In this document: positions 1-7,974 of the stretch, piece by piece | Numbering within the stretch: position 1 is the stretch's first letter | How the letters are laid out: the number at the start of each line of letters is the position of its first letter | The notes under the pieces: model-generated | Told to the model about the DNA's origin: nothing | The model's database searches: none | What the model saw: only the letters and a program-made list of their open reading frames with translations | Position numbers and translations under genes: made by a program | Assembly (NCBI RefSeq): GCF_003855095.1 | Contig: NZ_CP033972.1 | Span: 3,162,001-3,226,000 of the forward strand | DNA length: 64,000 nt | Reading direction: 5' to 3' | Source of the DNA: Gordonia insulae | Lineage (GTDB): Bacteria; Actinomycetota; Actinomycetes; Mycobacteriales; Mycobacteriaceae

Positions 1-880
1 GGTACGCCTGCACCGGCAGGCCCTTCGCGTCGGCCCACTCGTCGCTGGACAACAGCACCGTGGACGCACCGTCGGTGAGCGGGGTCGAGTTGCCCGCGGT
101 CATGGTGGCGTCGCCGAGCGACACCCCGAAGACCGGCTTGAGCTTGGCCAGCTTCTCCGCCGAGGAGTCGGGGCGCAGGTTCTCGTCGCGGGTCAGTCCG
201 AGGAACGGGGTGATCAGGTCGTCGAAGAAGCCCTCGTCGTAGGCCAATGCCATGTTCTGGTGGCTGGCCGCGGCCAGCGCATCCTGGTCGGCCCGCTTGA
301 TGCCGAACTCCTTGGCGGTGATCGCCGCGTGCTCACCCATCGACATGCCGGTGCGTGGCTCACCGTTGCGCGGGATCTCGATGCCGAGTTTCGGGAGCAG
401 CTTGAGGGCCGCGAGAGCCTGGTCTTTGGTGCTGCGGGCCCGGTTGACCTCGAGCATCTGCCTGCGCATCGACTCCGAGACCCCGATCGGGGCGTCGGAG
501 GTGGTGTCCACACCGCCGCCCACCGCGACGTCATAGCGGCCGGACGCGATGCCATCGCTCACGGCGACGATTGCCTGCAGGCCGGTGCCGCAGGCCTGCT
601 GGATGTCGAAGGCCGGGGTGTACGGCGACAGCGCCGATCCGAGCACGCATTCGCGGATGAGATTGAAATCACGCGAATGCTTGAGGACCGCACCGCCCGC
701 GACCATGCCGAGCTGCTCGCCCTGCAGGTTGAAGCGACTCACCAGCCCGTCGAGGGCCGAGGTGAACATCTCTTGGTTGCTGACCTTGGCGTAGGCCTTG
801 TCCTGGCGGGCGAACGGAATTCGGTTGCCGCCGAGGATCGCGACCGGACGCAGACTGCGGGTCTTGGGTGTGTGAGCCAC
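1..880 (-). CDS. fadA2: Acetyl-CoA acetyltransferase (thiolase), FadA2-like, 3' end outside the window
   Basis: This is the N-terminal ~293 residues of a thiolase; the C-terminal part with the second catalytic Cys and His lies left of base 1. The N-terminus contains ILGGNRIPFAR, a hallmark of the FadA2 group, and QQACGTGLQA carries the nucleophilic Cys at about residue 97. Thiolases cleave or condense 3-ketoacyl-CoA in beta-oxidation and related cycles in the cytoplasm. The chosen GTG start at 880 is preceded by GGGAG about 6 bases upstream. An in-frame ATG at 931-929 would add 17 residues but lies inside a palindromic operator. The gene diverges from fabG4-htdX, so thiolase, ketoacyl reductase and hydratase probably work on the same acyl thioesters. 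Family call is firm; exact chain length of substrate is unknown. Confidence 0.93.
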   Translation of the reverse strand, partial: MAHTPKTRSLRPVAILGGNRIPFARQDKAYAKVSNQEMFTSALDGLVSRFNLQGEQLGMVAGGAVLKHSRDFNLIRECVLGSALSPYTPAFDIQQACGTGLQAIVAVSDGIASGRYDVAVGGGVDTTSDAPIGVSESMRRQMLEVNRARSTKDQALAALKLLPKLGIEIPRNGEPRTGMSMGEHAAITAKEFGIKRADQDALAAASHQNMALAYDEGFFDDLITPFLGLTRDENLRPDSSAEKLAKLKPVFGVSLGDATMTAGNSTPLTDGASTVLLSSDEWADAKGLPVQAY

Positions 881-922
881 TTCGATCTCCCAGGGGGTGT
901 AGTTCGGTGTCTGTACGCTATT

Positions 923-938
923 CTTACTCATGAGTAAG
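923..938. promoter_or_regulatory. TetR-type operator in the fadA2/fabG4 divergent promoter
   Basis: CTTACTCATGAGTAAG is a perfect 16-bp palindrome (CTTAC-N6-GTAAG) in the 145-bp divergent gap. The same arms and spacing occur at 6076-6091 upstream of the TetR gene at 5417-6031, so that regulator probably controls itself and this divergon. The link is inference from shared sequence. Confidence 0.7.
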
Positions 939-1025
939 TTCGTTGTCGAACGCCGCTCGCGTGAGCGTCGTCGCACAGCACCGCACGTCTGACCGACCTG
1001 CCGAAGAAACCTGAGGAGATCTCCC

Positions 1026-2381
1026 GTGGCAGCCACTGGCCTGTACTCGAATTTCGTCCACTCCGCCCCCGGTTCGTTCATCGCCAAGCAGGCCGGCCTG
1101 CCGGTCCCGCCTCCGCTGCGGCGCTTCAAGGCCTCCGAACCCGCGCTGCCCGGCCCCGTTCTGCTCGGCGGCACGGGGAGGGTCGTGGAGCCGCTGCGTG
1201 AGATCCTCTCGACGCCCGACTACGACGTCATCCAGAACGCCACCACCGGCCGCAGCGCCGACAAGTACGGCGCCCTGGTCTTCGACGCCACCGGGATCAC
1301 CTCGCCGGCCGAGCTCAACGGGCTGTTCGAGTTCTTCGGACCCAACATGCGGTCCCTCGCGCCGTGCGCGCGCCTGGTCGTCATCGGCACCACACCCGAG
1401 CAGGTGAGCGATCCGAACGAGCACGTCGCGCAGCGCGCCCTGGAAGGCTTCACCCGGTCGGTCGGCAAGGAGTTGCAGAAGGGCGCGACAGTCCAGCTGG
1501 TCTACGTCGCACCGGATGCCAAGACCGGCCTCACCGGGCTCGAGTCGACCATCCGCTTCGTCCTGTCCGCGAAGTCGGCGTTCGTCGACGCACAGGTCAT
1601 CCGGGTCGGCGCCGCCGACGCCGCGGCCCCCGCCGACTGGGACAAGCCGCTGGCCGGCAAGGTCGCCGTGGTGACCGGCGCGGCCCGCGGCATCGGCGCG
1701 ACCATCGCCGAGGTCCTGGCCCGCGACGGCGCGCACGTGATCGCCGCCGACGTCCCGCAGGCCGGAGAGGCGTTGTCGGAGACCGCAAACAAGATCAAGG
1801 GCACCGCGTTCCCCCTCGACGTCACCGCGGCCGATGCCGGCACCAAGCTCGCCGACCACGTCCTCGAACGGCACGGCGGCCTCGACATCATCGTGAACAA
1901 TGCCGGCATCACCCGCGACAAGTTGCTCGCCAACATGGATGCCGCCCGGTGGGACGCCGTCATCGGGGTCAATCTCCTCGCCCCGCAGCGGCTGGTGAAC
2001 GACCTGCTCGAGAAGGGCGCGCTGCGCGAGGGCGGGGCCGTCGTCGACGTCTCGTCGATCGCGGGCATCGCCGGTAACCGCGGACAGACCAATTACGGCG
2101 CGTCCAAGGCGGGCGTGATCGGCCTGGTCGATGCGTACGCGCCGATCCTCGCGGAGAAGGGCATCACCATCAACGCGGTCGCGCCGGGCTTCATCGAGAC
2201 CAAGATGACCGCGGCGATCCCGCTGGCCACTCGCGAGGCGGGCCGTCTGATGAGCTCGCTGCAGCAGGGTGGCGAGACGGTCGACGTCGCCGAGACGGTC
2301 GCCTACTTCGCCAACCCGGCGTCGAGTGCCATCACCGGCAACGTGGTCCGCGTGTGCGGCCAGGGATTCCTGGGTGCGTGA
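1026..2381 (+). CDS. fabG4: 3-oxoacyl-thioester reductase FabG4 (high-molecular-weight FabG)
   Basis: At 451 residues this matches the long FabG4 type rather than the ~250-residue FabG. Residues ~1-205 form the extra N-terminal flavodoxin-like domain. Residues ~210-451 are a short-chain dehydrogenase: nucleotide motif TGAARGIG near 217-224, NNAG in the middle, catalytic Ser at 343/344 (VSSIAG), Tyr357 and Lys361 (YGASK). It reduces 3-oxoacyl groups on CoA or ACP with a nicotinamide cofactor. The start is GTG with GAGGAGAT seven bases upstream. Its stop overlaps the htdX start by one base (TGATG), so reductase and dehydratase are translationally coupled and likely act in sequence. The upstream palindrome at 923-938 suggests TetR control. 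Confidence 0.95.
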   Translation: MAATGLYSNFVHSAPGSFIAKQAGLPVPPPLRRFKASEPALPGPVLLGGTGRVVEPLREILSTPDYDVIQNATTGRSADKYGALVFDATGITSPAELNGLFEFFGPNMRSLAPCARLVVIGTTPEQVSDPNEHVAQRALEGFTRSVGKELQKGATVQLVYVAPDAKTGLTGLESTIRFVLSAKSAFVDAQVIRVGAADAAAPADWDKPLAGKVAVVTGAARGIGATIAEVLARDGAHVIAADVPQAGEALSETANKIKGTAFPLDVTAADAGTKLADHVLERHGGLDIIVNNAGITRDKLLANMDAARWDAVIGVNLLAPQRLVNDLLEKGALREGGAVVDVSSIAGIAGNRGQTNYGASKAGVIGLVDAYAPILAEKGITINAVAPGFIETKMTAAIPLATREAGRLMSSLQQGGETVDVAETVAYFANPASSAITGNVVRVCGQGFLGA

Positions 2382-3268
2382 TGGGTAAGACGATCACTCT
2401 TCCGGGAGCACCGAGCACCACCGAGGTGTACTCCAAGGCCGTCGGCGCGATGCTGCCGGTCATCGGTAAACCGGCCACCGTACGGGCCGACGCCGTGATC
2501 CCCGAGCGGAGCTACCGCCTGGAGAACGTCCGGGTGGATGCCGAGCGGCTGCATGCCTACACCCGGGTCACCGGGCAGCGCTTCGGCTCCACGCTGCCGA
2601 TCACCTACCCGTTCGTGCTGCAGTTCCCGCTGGCGATGAAGGTCATGACCGACAACGACTTTCCGTTCGGTGCCGTCGGCTCGGTGCATGTGGAGAACAG
2701 CATCCACCGACTGCGACCGATCGGCGTCGGCGAGCCGCTGACCATCGACACGCATGCGGAGAACCTGCGCGAGCACCGCAAAGGCCTGCTGGTCGACATG
2801 ATCTCGCAGATCAGCGTCGGCGCGGAGTTGGTGACCACCCAGGTGGCGACGTTCCTCAAGCAGCAGCGGACCAGCCTGTCCGACGAGCCGCGCGGTCCGG
2901 AACCGAAGCAGACCACGCCGCCCCCGCCGGACTCGATTCTGGCCGTCGACCTCGGCCGGATCCGCAGCTACGCCGACGCCTCCGGTGACCGCAATCCGAT
3001 CCACATGGGCAACCTGCCCGCCAAGGCGTTCGGGTTCCCGAAGGCCATCGCGCACGGGATGTGGAGTGCGGCAGCCGCAGTCGCCAACGTCGAGGCCCAG
3101 CTCCCCGACGACGTCACCTACACGGTGCGGTTCGGCAAACCGATCCTGTTGCCCGCCAAGGTGAACCTGTATACCCGGCGGATCGACGGTGCCGGCAATT
3201 TCGACATCTCGATCCTCAACCGGCGCAAGGGGTATCCGCACCTGACCGCGACCACCCGGGGCGCCTGA
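2381..3268 (+). CDS. htdX: 3-hydroxyacyl-thioester dehydratase HtdX (MaoC-like hydratase)
   Basis: This 295-residue protein is a double hot-dog MaoC-type (R)-hydratase/dehydratase. The C-terminal half holds the hydratase-2 signature YADASGDRNPIHM with catalytic Asp203 and His208; the N-terminal half is the degenerate hot-dog that shapes the acyl tunnel. It interconverts 3-hydroxyacyl and trans-2-enoyl thioesters, the step next to the FabG4 reaction. The ATG at 2381 overlaps the fabG4 TGA; a GTG one codon upstream is an alternative. It converges on dedA with three bases between stop codons and no obvious terminator. Confidence 0.92.
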   Translation: MGKTITLPGAPSTTEVYSKAVGAMLPVIGKPATVRADAVIPERSYRLENVRVDAERLHAYTRVTGQRFGSTLPITYPFVLQFPLAMKVMTDNDFPFGAVGSVHVENSIHRLRPIGVGEPLTIDTHAENLREHRKGLLVDMISQISVGAELVTTQVATFLKQQRTSLSDEPRGPEPKQTTPPPPDSILAVDLGRIRSYADASGDRNPIHMGNLPAKAFGFPKAIAHGMWSAAAAVANVEAQLPDDVTYTVRFGKPILLPAKVNLYTRRIDGAGNFDISILNRRKGYPHLTATTRGA

Positions 3269-3271
3269 GCC

Positions 3272-3886
3272 TCACCCGCGCAGCCGCCGCGCCCGCCACC
3301 ACCGCCACAGGTACCAACCGCCGGCGACCACCACGACCGCGACGCCCGCGTACAGCAGCAACGTCGCGCCCAGCGCTGCGCCGGCGAAGTAGCCGACCAG
3401 CAGCACGGTGGTCGCCCAGGTGGTGGCGCCGATGGCATCGGCGATGCCGAACCTCAGTGGCCGCATCCGCGTCATGCCCGCGACCGGCGGCACGAGGGTG
3501 CGCACGTAGCCGATCCACCGGCCGGTTGCCACGGCGACCATCCCCTCGCGGTCGATCCGTGCTTCGGCGTGCTGCCAGCGCTGCTCGCCGAAGCGTCGGC
3601 CCGCGCGCGATGCCTTCACCCGGTGTCCCGAGCTGCGTCCGATCCAGTACCCCGTGACGTCTCCGGCGACCGCGGACACACAGACCGCGACGACGAGGGC
3701 ACCGATCGAGGTCGGGCCGACGGCCGCGGCGACACCCGCGGCCAGCAGCACGGCTTCGCTGGGCAGAATGAGCCCCAGGATCAGCGTCGACGTCTCGGCG
3801 TAGACGACGGCGCACGCGACGAGGTACACGGCCCAGGACGGCACGGCTTCGACGAGCTCGACGAGCCAGTCAGCGAATGCGTGCAC
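3272..3886 (-). CDS. DedA-family membrane protein
   Basis: The 204-residue protein has an N-terminal amphipathic/TM segment, the DedA/SNARE-associated core (residues ~30-160, including GDVTGYWIGRSSG and GRWIGYVRTLVPPVAGMTRM) and two C-terminal TM segments ending in a basic tail. The conserved Arg residues of GRW-x-x-x-VR-T are present. DedA proteins are inner-membrane proteins linked to lipid scrambling and membrane homeostasis; the substrate here is not predictable. It is monocistronic, transcribed leftward, converging on htdX. Its upstream region (3887-3953) is shared with the 3' end of the HNH gene. Confidence 0.9.
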   Translation of the reverse strand: MHAFADWLVELVEAVPSWAVYLVACAVVYAETSTLILGLILPSEAVLLAAGVAAAVGPTSIGALVVAVCVSAVAGDVTGYWIGRSSGHRVKASRAGRRFGEQRWQHAEARIDREGMVAVATGRWIGYVRTLVPPVAGMTRMRPLRFGIADAIGATTWATTVLLVGYFAGAALGATLLLYAGVAVVVVAGGWYLWRWWRARRLRG

Positions 3887-3937
3887 CAGTTGAGGTTACT
3901 GGGGTGCCTGCGCGGATCTGTCAGGGCGCCGTTCTCA

Positions 3938-3951
3938 CGTTCTGCGGAACG
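3938..3951. repeat. Left copy of short palindrome flanking the DUF222-HNH gene
   Basis: CGTTCTGCGGAACG is a near-perfect 14-bp inverted repeat two bases outside the stop of the HNH gene. It differs by one base from the copy at 5402-5415 on the other side of the gene. Confidence 0.5.
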
Positions 3952-3953
3952 CG

Positions 3954-5332
3954 CTACGCCGCCACCGGCTCGGCGTGCTCCGCTTCTTCCTGCGCCTTCC
4001 ACGTCCACACCGCGTGCAGCACTTCGGTGGTGTAGCCGAGGTCGAGTCGACGGCCTGGGTTGATCGGCAGCACAGCATCGTTGTCGATCCGAATGTCTGG
4101 CTGCCAGTCATCGGGCGCACGCATCGGTGGCGCGTCATCGATGATGGATCCATCGGATCGGTGGAAGCTGAATTGCTGATCGCCCATGGCCCGGATCGAG
4201 AACTCGCCCCGATGCAGAGCCCGGTGATGGGTGGAGCACAACAAGATCAGATTGTCCGGGTCGGTGGTGCCGCCGTGTGACACGAATCGGACGTGATGCG
4301 CGTGCAGATGCCGGGTACGGCCGCACCCGGGAACCCGGCAGGACCGGTCGCGTTCGAAGATTATCCGCATCAGCGCGCGCGTCGGCAACCGACGTTTGCG
4401 CCCCCATTTCAGCACCACGCCACGCTTGCCGCGCCGAACCTTGCGTTCGACACCCCCGCAGCGTGCTTCGTCGACGTCGGCGGATTCGAGCGCGGGACCG
4501 CCGTCGAGATGCGGCACGTCCGAATCGTCGTGGACGACGACCTCGGCCCCGGGCACGAACTCGGGGACCTCGATCACCGCCTGCACAGTGTCGGCCATGG
4601 CGATCACCGCGGGAGCGATGTCGGACGGGACATTTCGCCACAGATCCGGCCCACCGGATTGCGTTGACTCCGCCGCGGATTCGGTACCGGTGGGAGGGGG
4701 ACGTCGGGGTCGCCGTCAATGCGGGTCCGCTCGTACTCGGCACGCACGGCTCCGGCCAGGAAACGGGCACCGTCCAGCGGGGCCAGACGAAGATTCACAG
4801 ACAGGCTGCCGTCGTCATTCCAGCGCCAGCTGCCCCGCGAATCGATCTGTCCCCGTTCCTCTTCCTCGGCATGACGGTCGATGTGGCGAAGCTTGCGCAC
4901 CAGACGTTCGACCTGCGCCGCGGTCGACGACGATGCCACATTGAGCAGTTCCTGTTCACGTTCGGGAGTCGCCACCCGTGTCAGTGCACGGACCTTCGAA
5001 TATGAGAGACGTCCATGCGAGAACGCCTCGCCGATGAGCGGCAATTCTGGCAGTGCGTGCGCCACCCGCAGGTGATCCTGGGCGGTGCGCATCGACAGCC
5101 CAGTCCGCCACGACAACCAGTGCGCGCACGAGAGGATGCCGTCCCCGCCCCATGCGCTGCGATCGTCGAACTCGGCCAACAGATCCAAGAAGCGGGCGGT
5201 CATCGCCGCCACTTGGCTCGCGTACCCCACGAGCCGATCGGCGATCTCGTCATCGGAGAGATCCTCTGGACGTGCATCATCGAAAATGCTCGATGACACC
5301 GCATTTGCGGGAGCCAACTGAGTAACCGCCAC
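3954..5332 (-). pseudogene. DUF222 / 13E12-type HNH endonuclease gene, frame interrupted
   Basis: Two overlapping frames together make one DUF222-HNH protein. The 5' frame (to 4604) carries DUF222 helices (CAHWLSWRTGLS, VRALTRVATPE) and ends at a TGA. The 3' frame (3954 to about 4700) carries the HNH centre: CRVPGCG, HLHAHHVRFVSHGG, DNLILLCSTHH. The second frame is already open and family-like before its nominal GTG (PDLWRNVPSDIAPAV), so the break lies upstream, most simply at the G5 run 4696-4700, where one added base joins the frames. The GTGA overlap at 4604-4607 is therefore probably fortuitous. Such genes are repeated and mobile in actinobacteria (REP13E12-like). The 5' start is uncertain: GTG at 5332 is used, GTG at 5389 is also in frame. 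A truly split pair cannot be excluded. Confidence 0.75.
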
Positions 5333-5401
5333 AACGAAACCCCCTGTGCACGATGTAAACCGGTCACCATTGAATCTACCGGCGGCCACCGACAGGATCG
5401 G

Positions 5402-5415
5402 CGTTCCGCGGAACG
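5402..5415. repeat. Right copy of short palindrome flanking the DUF222-HNH gene
   Basis: CGTTCCGCGGAACG is a perfect 14-bp palindrome lying between the 5' end of the HNH gene and the stop of the TetR gene (5417). It could be an insertion-boundary relic, an endonuclease target or a weak hairpin terminator of tetR. Confidence 0.5.
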
Positions 5416-5416
5416 T

Positions 5417-6031
5417 CTACTCCGCGACGACGTCGGCCGTGCCCACACCCTTGAGGCCGCGCCAGGTGATGCCCACCAACAGGTCGGTCGCGGTGTCCAG
5501 ATCGACGTCACCCTCGGTGATGCGGTCGGCGACCGCCTCGCCCGCGCCGACCAGCGCGACGGCGGTGAGTTCGAAGTCGATGTCGCGGGCACCCTCGACG
5601 GTGGTGCCCGCGCGGATCAGCTCGGTGACCATCTCGGTGACGCGTTTGCGGCTGTCCGAGACGAAGTGGGAGAAGGTCTGGGTACCGACGGCGACCCGGT
5701 AGAGCACCTTCCACGACTGCCGGTGCTCGTCGACGAACCGCAGGAACTCCTTGACGACGGTGCGGGCCTGCTCCCGTTGACGCAGCGACGGGTCGAAGCC
5801 GACGCTCATCGCGTCGATGAACCGTCCGGACTCGCGGGCGATGCACGCGCTGAACAATTCGTCCTTGGAGCCGTAATAGAGGTACAGCATCGGCTTGCTG
5901 ATCTCGGCTTCGGCGGCGATCGCATCCATCGACGCCTCACGAAAGCCGTTTTCCGAGAAGACCTTGACCGCGGCGTCGAGCATCTGCTGTTCCCGCACTG
6001 CGCGGGGCAGCCGTTTGGTACCGCCGGCCAT
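5417..6031 (-). CDS. TetR-family transcriptional regulator (Rv0238-like)
   Basis: The 204-residue protein has a canonical N-terminal TetR helix-turn-helix (residues ~12-58: FSENGFREASMDAIAAEAEI, KPMLYLYYGSKDELF) followed by an all-helical ligand-binding domain. The ATG at 6031 is preceded by GGAGGAG at good spacing; upstream in-frame starts are ignored. Its promoter carries CTTAC-N6-GTAAG (6076-6091), the same pattern as in the fadA2/fabG4 divergent region, so autoregulation plus control of fadA2, fabG4 and htdX is inferred. The ligand is probably an acyl-CoA-like molecule, but nothing in the sequence proves it. Position next to fadA2/fabG4/htdX matches Rv0238 as remembered. Confidence 0.9.
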   Translation of the reverse strand: MAGGTKRLPRAVREQQMLDAAVKVFSENGFREASMDAIAAEAEISKPMLYLYYGSKDELFSACIARESGRFIDAMSVGFDPSLRQREQARTVVKEFLRFVDEHRQSWKVLYRVAVGTQTFSHFVSDSRKRVTEMVTELIRAGTTVEGARDIDFELTAVALVGAGEAVADRITEGDVDLDTATDLLVGITWRGLKGVGTADVVAE

Positions 6032-6075
6032 TACCACTCCTCCACCGCTCGACAAGACGATCAGATTCCGATCAT

Positions 6076-6091
6076 CTTACCGTGGGGTAAG
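6076..6091. promoter_or_regulatory. TetR autoregulatory operator
   Basis: CTTACCGTGGGGTAAG has the arms CTTAC and GTAAG separated by six bases, as at 923-938. It sits 45 bases upstream of the tetR ATG and also beyond the 3' end of the hsp70-like gene (6152). Expected to bind the adjacent TetR. Confidence 0.65.
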
Positions 6092-6151
6092 TTCCTGGGG
6101 GCGGATGGTGCGAAAAAGGGCCGTGCCCTCACAGTGCCGAGAGACCGTGCC

Positions 6152-7882
6152 TCAACGGCACACGAGATCGTCGACCGCGCACGTCGTGCTGGTGTCGATG
6201 GTGCCCGATGGCGCCACGGTGCCGCCACCCGAACCGGGCTGACCGGTGTCGACGGGTTCCTCGGGAGTCGTCGTCGCGGGTGGGGTGGGTGCCGGTTCCT
6301 CGGCGGGCGGTTCCTCGACGGTGGGTTCACCGCTCGACGGGTTTCCGGTGCTCGGCCCCCCGGTGGTCGGACGTCCCGGTCCCGGATTCTGCGTCGCCCC
6401 GGGTGTCGTCGGGCCCGGCGCCGGAGCGGCGGCAGGCCTGGTGGGCACGACCGGGCCGACTCGCGGCGCCCCCGTGCCCGGCGGGCGCGGCCCGGGTGCG
6501 GTCTCGGTGCGCTCATCCACCGGGACGGGCAGCGGCGACGGCCCCATCCGGACGAGTGGCCGATCCACGGTGCCGGCCCCGGTGGGTCGAGACGGACCGG
6601 GCATCTGGTCGAACTCGGTGGTCGGCGAGGTCGCCGACCGTTGCGCACCCGTCTCGCGGGCCGCCGACTGCGTTCCCCAGTCGGCCGGCCCCATGATGGC
6701 GGTCAACAGTCCGGCCGCGCTGATCGCCACGGCGGCCGCCGCGACGATCGCGATCGCGGTTCGGGTGCCGCGGGACAGACGTCGTGTGGTCACGAGTTCT
6801 GTGGTCTCGAACTCTGTGGTCTCGAGATCTGCGCGCTCGAGATCTGCGGCGGCGATGGGCTCGGTGGGCGCGCCGCTGCCGAGGGTTCGTGGTGACCGCA
6901 TCGCCAGCAACGCGGCGCCGGCCGCCGCCGCCGACAACGGCTCCGGATCGACGAGGACCGGCAGTTCCAGCGTCGCGGCCAGCAACTCGGCGAGACCCGG
7001 TATCGCGGAGCCACCGCCGGTGGCGACGACACCGATCACCCCGTCTGATCCGATGTCGGCCGCCGCCAACGCCTCTCGGACCATCGCCGCCGCCTCGAGG
7101 ACGGGGGCGTGCAACAGGCCCGCGAGGTCGTCCCGGTCGAGGCGGGCGTCGGCCTGCTGCGCGCCGATCGTCACGTCGACCACCACATGATCGGCGATTC
7201 CCAAGGTTTCCTTGGCATCCCGGCATCGGTCGTGCAGGCGTTCGAGATCGTCGATCACCGCGGGATCGGCCTGGGCGAGCGAGCCGAATGTCTCCGTCAC
7301 CCCGGACGTTCGCAACACCTCGGCGACGAGCAGCCGGTCGAGTTCCTGACCGCTGATCGCCGACGATGTCAGCGGGTGCGCGACGACCTCGTGGATCTCC
7401 CCGACGCGGACAACCGAGACGGACAGCGCCGACGCCCCGAGATCGAAGGCCACCACCGCCGACCCGTCCGGAAACCCGCCGTCGCTGTGTTCGGCCGCGG
7501 CCATCGACGCGGCCGCGGTCGGCAGCCACAGCGCATCGGCTGCGGCGATGACGCCGCGCGCGGCCAGCGCATCACGCGCGTCGTCGACCATCGCGGGCGT
7601 CCAGGTGTCGGGGTGAGCGATACCGATCAGCGCGCCCGCGATGTCCCCGACCTCGGTCTCGACGGCGTTCAGCAACCGCTCGACGACCAGGGCGAAGAGG
7701 TCGGCGGCCGGCTCGGGCGCGCCGTGGTGGGACAGCGCCGCACCGAACAGGACGTCGACGATGTCCTCGCGCCCGGCGATCTCGGCCGTCGGCACCACGA
7801 TGGTCGATTCCCACGCCGCCTCCGACGCCGCGACCACGACACTGTTCTCGACGCCGATCTTCACACCGATGCTCAGGGTCAT
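6152..7882 (-). CDS. Membrane-anchored Hsp70-like protein (paralog 1)
   Basis: This 576-residue protein has an Hsp70/actin-fold nucleotide domain (residues ~1-340), no substrate-binding domain, one TM helix (~374-396) and a ~180-residue Pro/Thr/Gly-rich tail predicted outside the membrane, ending in CAVDDLVCR. Phosphate-1 reads IGVKIGVENS, so the Asp of DnaK's IGIDLGTTNS is Lys8. Phosphate-2 keeps Asp-Leu-Gly (FDLGASALS) and the adenosine motif is ATGGGSAIP. Nucleotide binding is plausible; normal hydrolysis is doubtful. The ATG at 7882 is used because MTLSIGVKIG aligns with the paralog at 10119-11843. It lies 92 bp downstream of the regulator gene, in a gap carrying the upstream block also found before paralog 2. 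Not DnaK; function unknown, likely envelope-stress sensing or scaffolding with the ini proteins. Confidence 0.8.
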   Translation of the reverse strand: MTLSIGVKIGVENSVVVAASEAAWESTIVVPTAEIAGREDIVDVLFGAALSHHGAPEPAADLFALVVERLLNAVETEVGDIAGALIGIAHPDTWTPAMVDDARDALAARGVIAAADALWLPTAAASMAAAEHSDGGFPDGSAVVAFDLGASALSVSVVRVGEIHEVVAHPLTSSAISGQELDRLLVAEVLRTSGVTETFGSLAQADPAVIDDLERLHDRCRDAKETLGIADHVVVDVTIGAQQADARLDRDDLAGLLHAPVLEAAAMVREALAAADIGSDGVIGVVATGGGSAIPGLAELLAATLELPVLVDPEPLSAAAAGAALLAMRSPRTLGSGAPTEPIAAADLERADLETTEFETTELVTTRRLSRGTRTAIAIVAAAAVAISAAGLLTAIMGPADWGTQSAARETGAQRSATSPTTEFDQMPGPSRPTGAGTVDRPLVRMGPSPLPVPVDERTETAPGPRPPGTGAPRVGPVVPTRPAAAPAPGPTTPGATQNPGPGRPTTGGPSTGNPSSGEPTVEEPPAEEPAPTPPATTTPEEPVDTGQPGSGGGTVAPSGTIDTSTTCAVDDLVCR

Positions 7883-7910
7883 CGCCCACACTCCATTCCG
7901 ACGCACCGGA

Positions 7911-7963
7911 CCCGAACGGTGCGTGTACTGGTTGTGTCGCGGATGACGCCGAGAGTGTTAGCC
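7911..7963 (-). promoter_or_regulatory. Shared upstream control block, copy 1 (hsp70-like paralog 1)
   Basis: Plus-strand order is CCCGAACGGTGCG (7911-7923), N10, GTGTCG (7934-7939), N18, TTAGCC (7958-7963). The same three blocks with identical spacing occur at 11919-11971. It lies 29 bp upstream of the ATG in the gap after the regulator gene. Either a common promoter/operator or a remnant of duplication. Confidence 0.55.
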
Positions 7964-7974
7964 GGTCGGCAGGT

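Noticed and set aside
4604..4607. GTGA stop/start overlap considered as genuine coupling of two HNH-related genes
   Set aside because: The downstream frame is family-like well upstream of the GTG, indicating a frame break in one gene.
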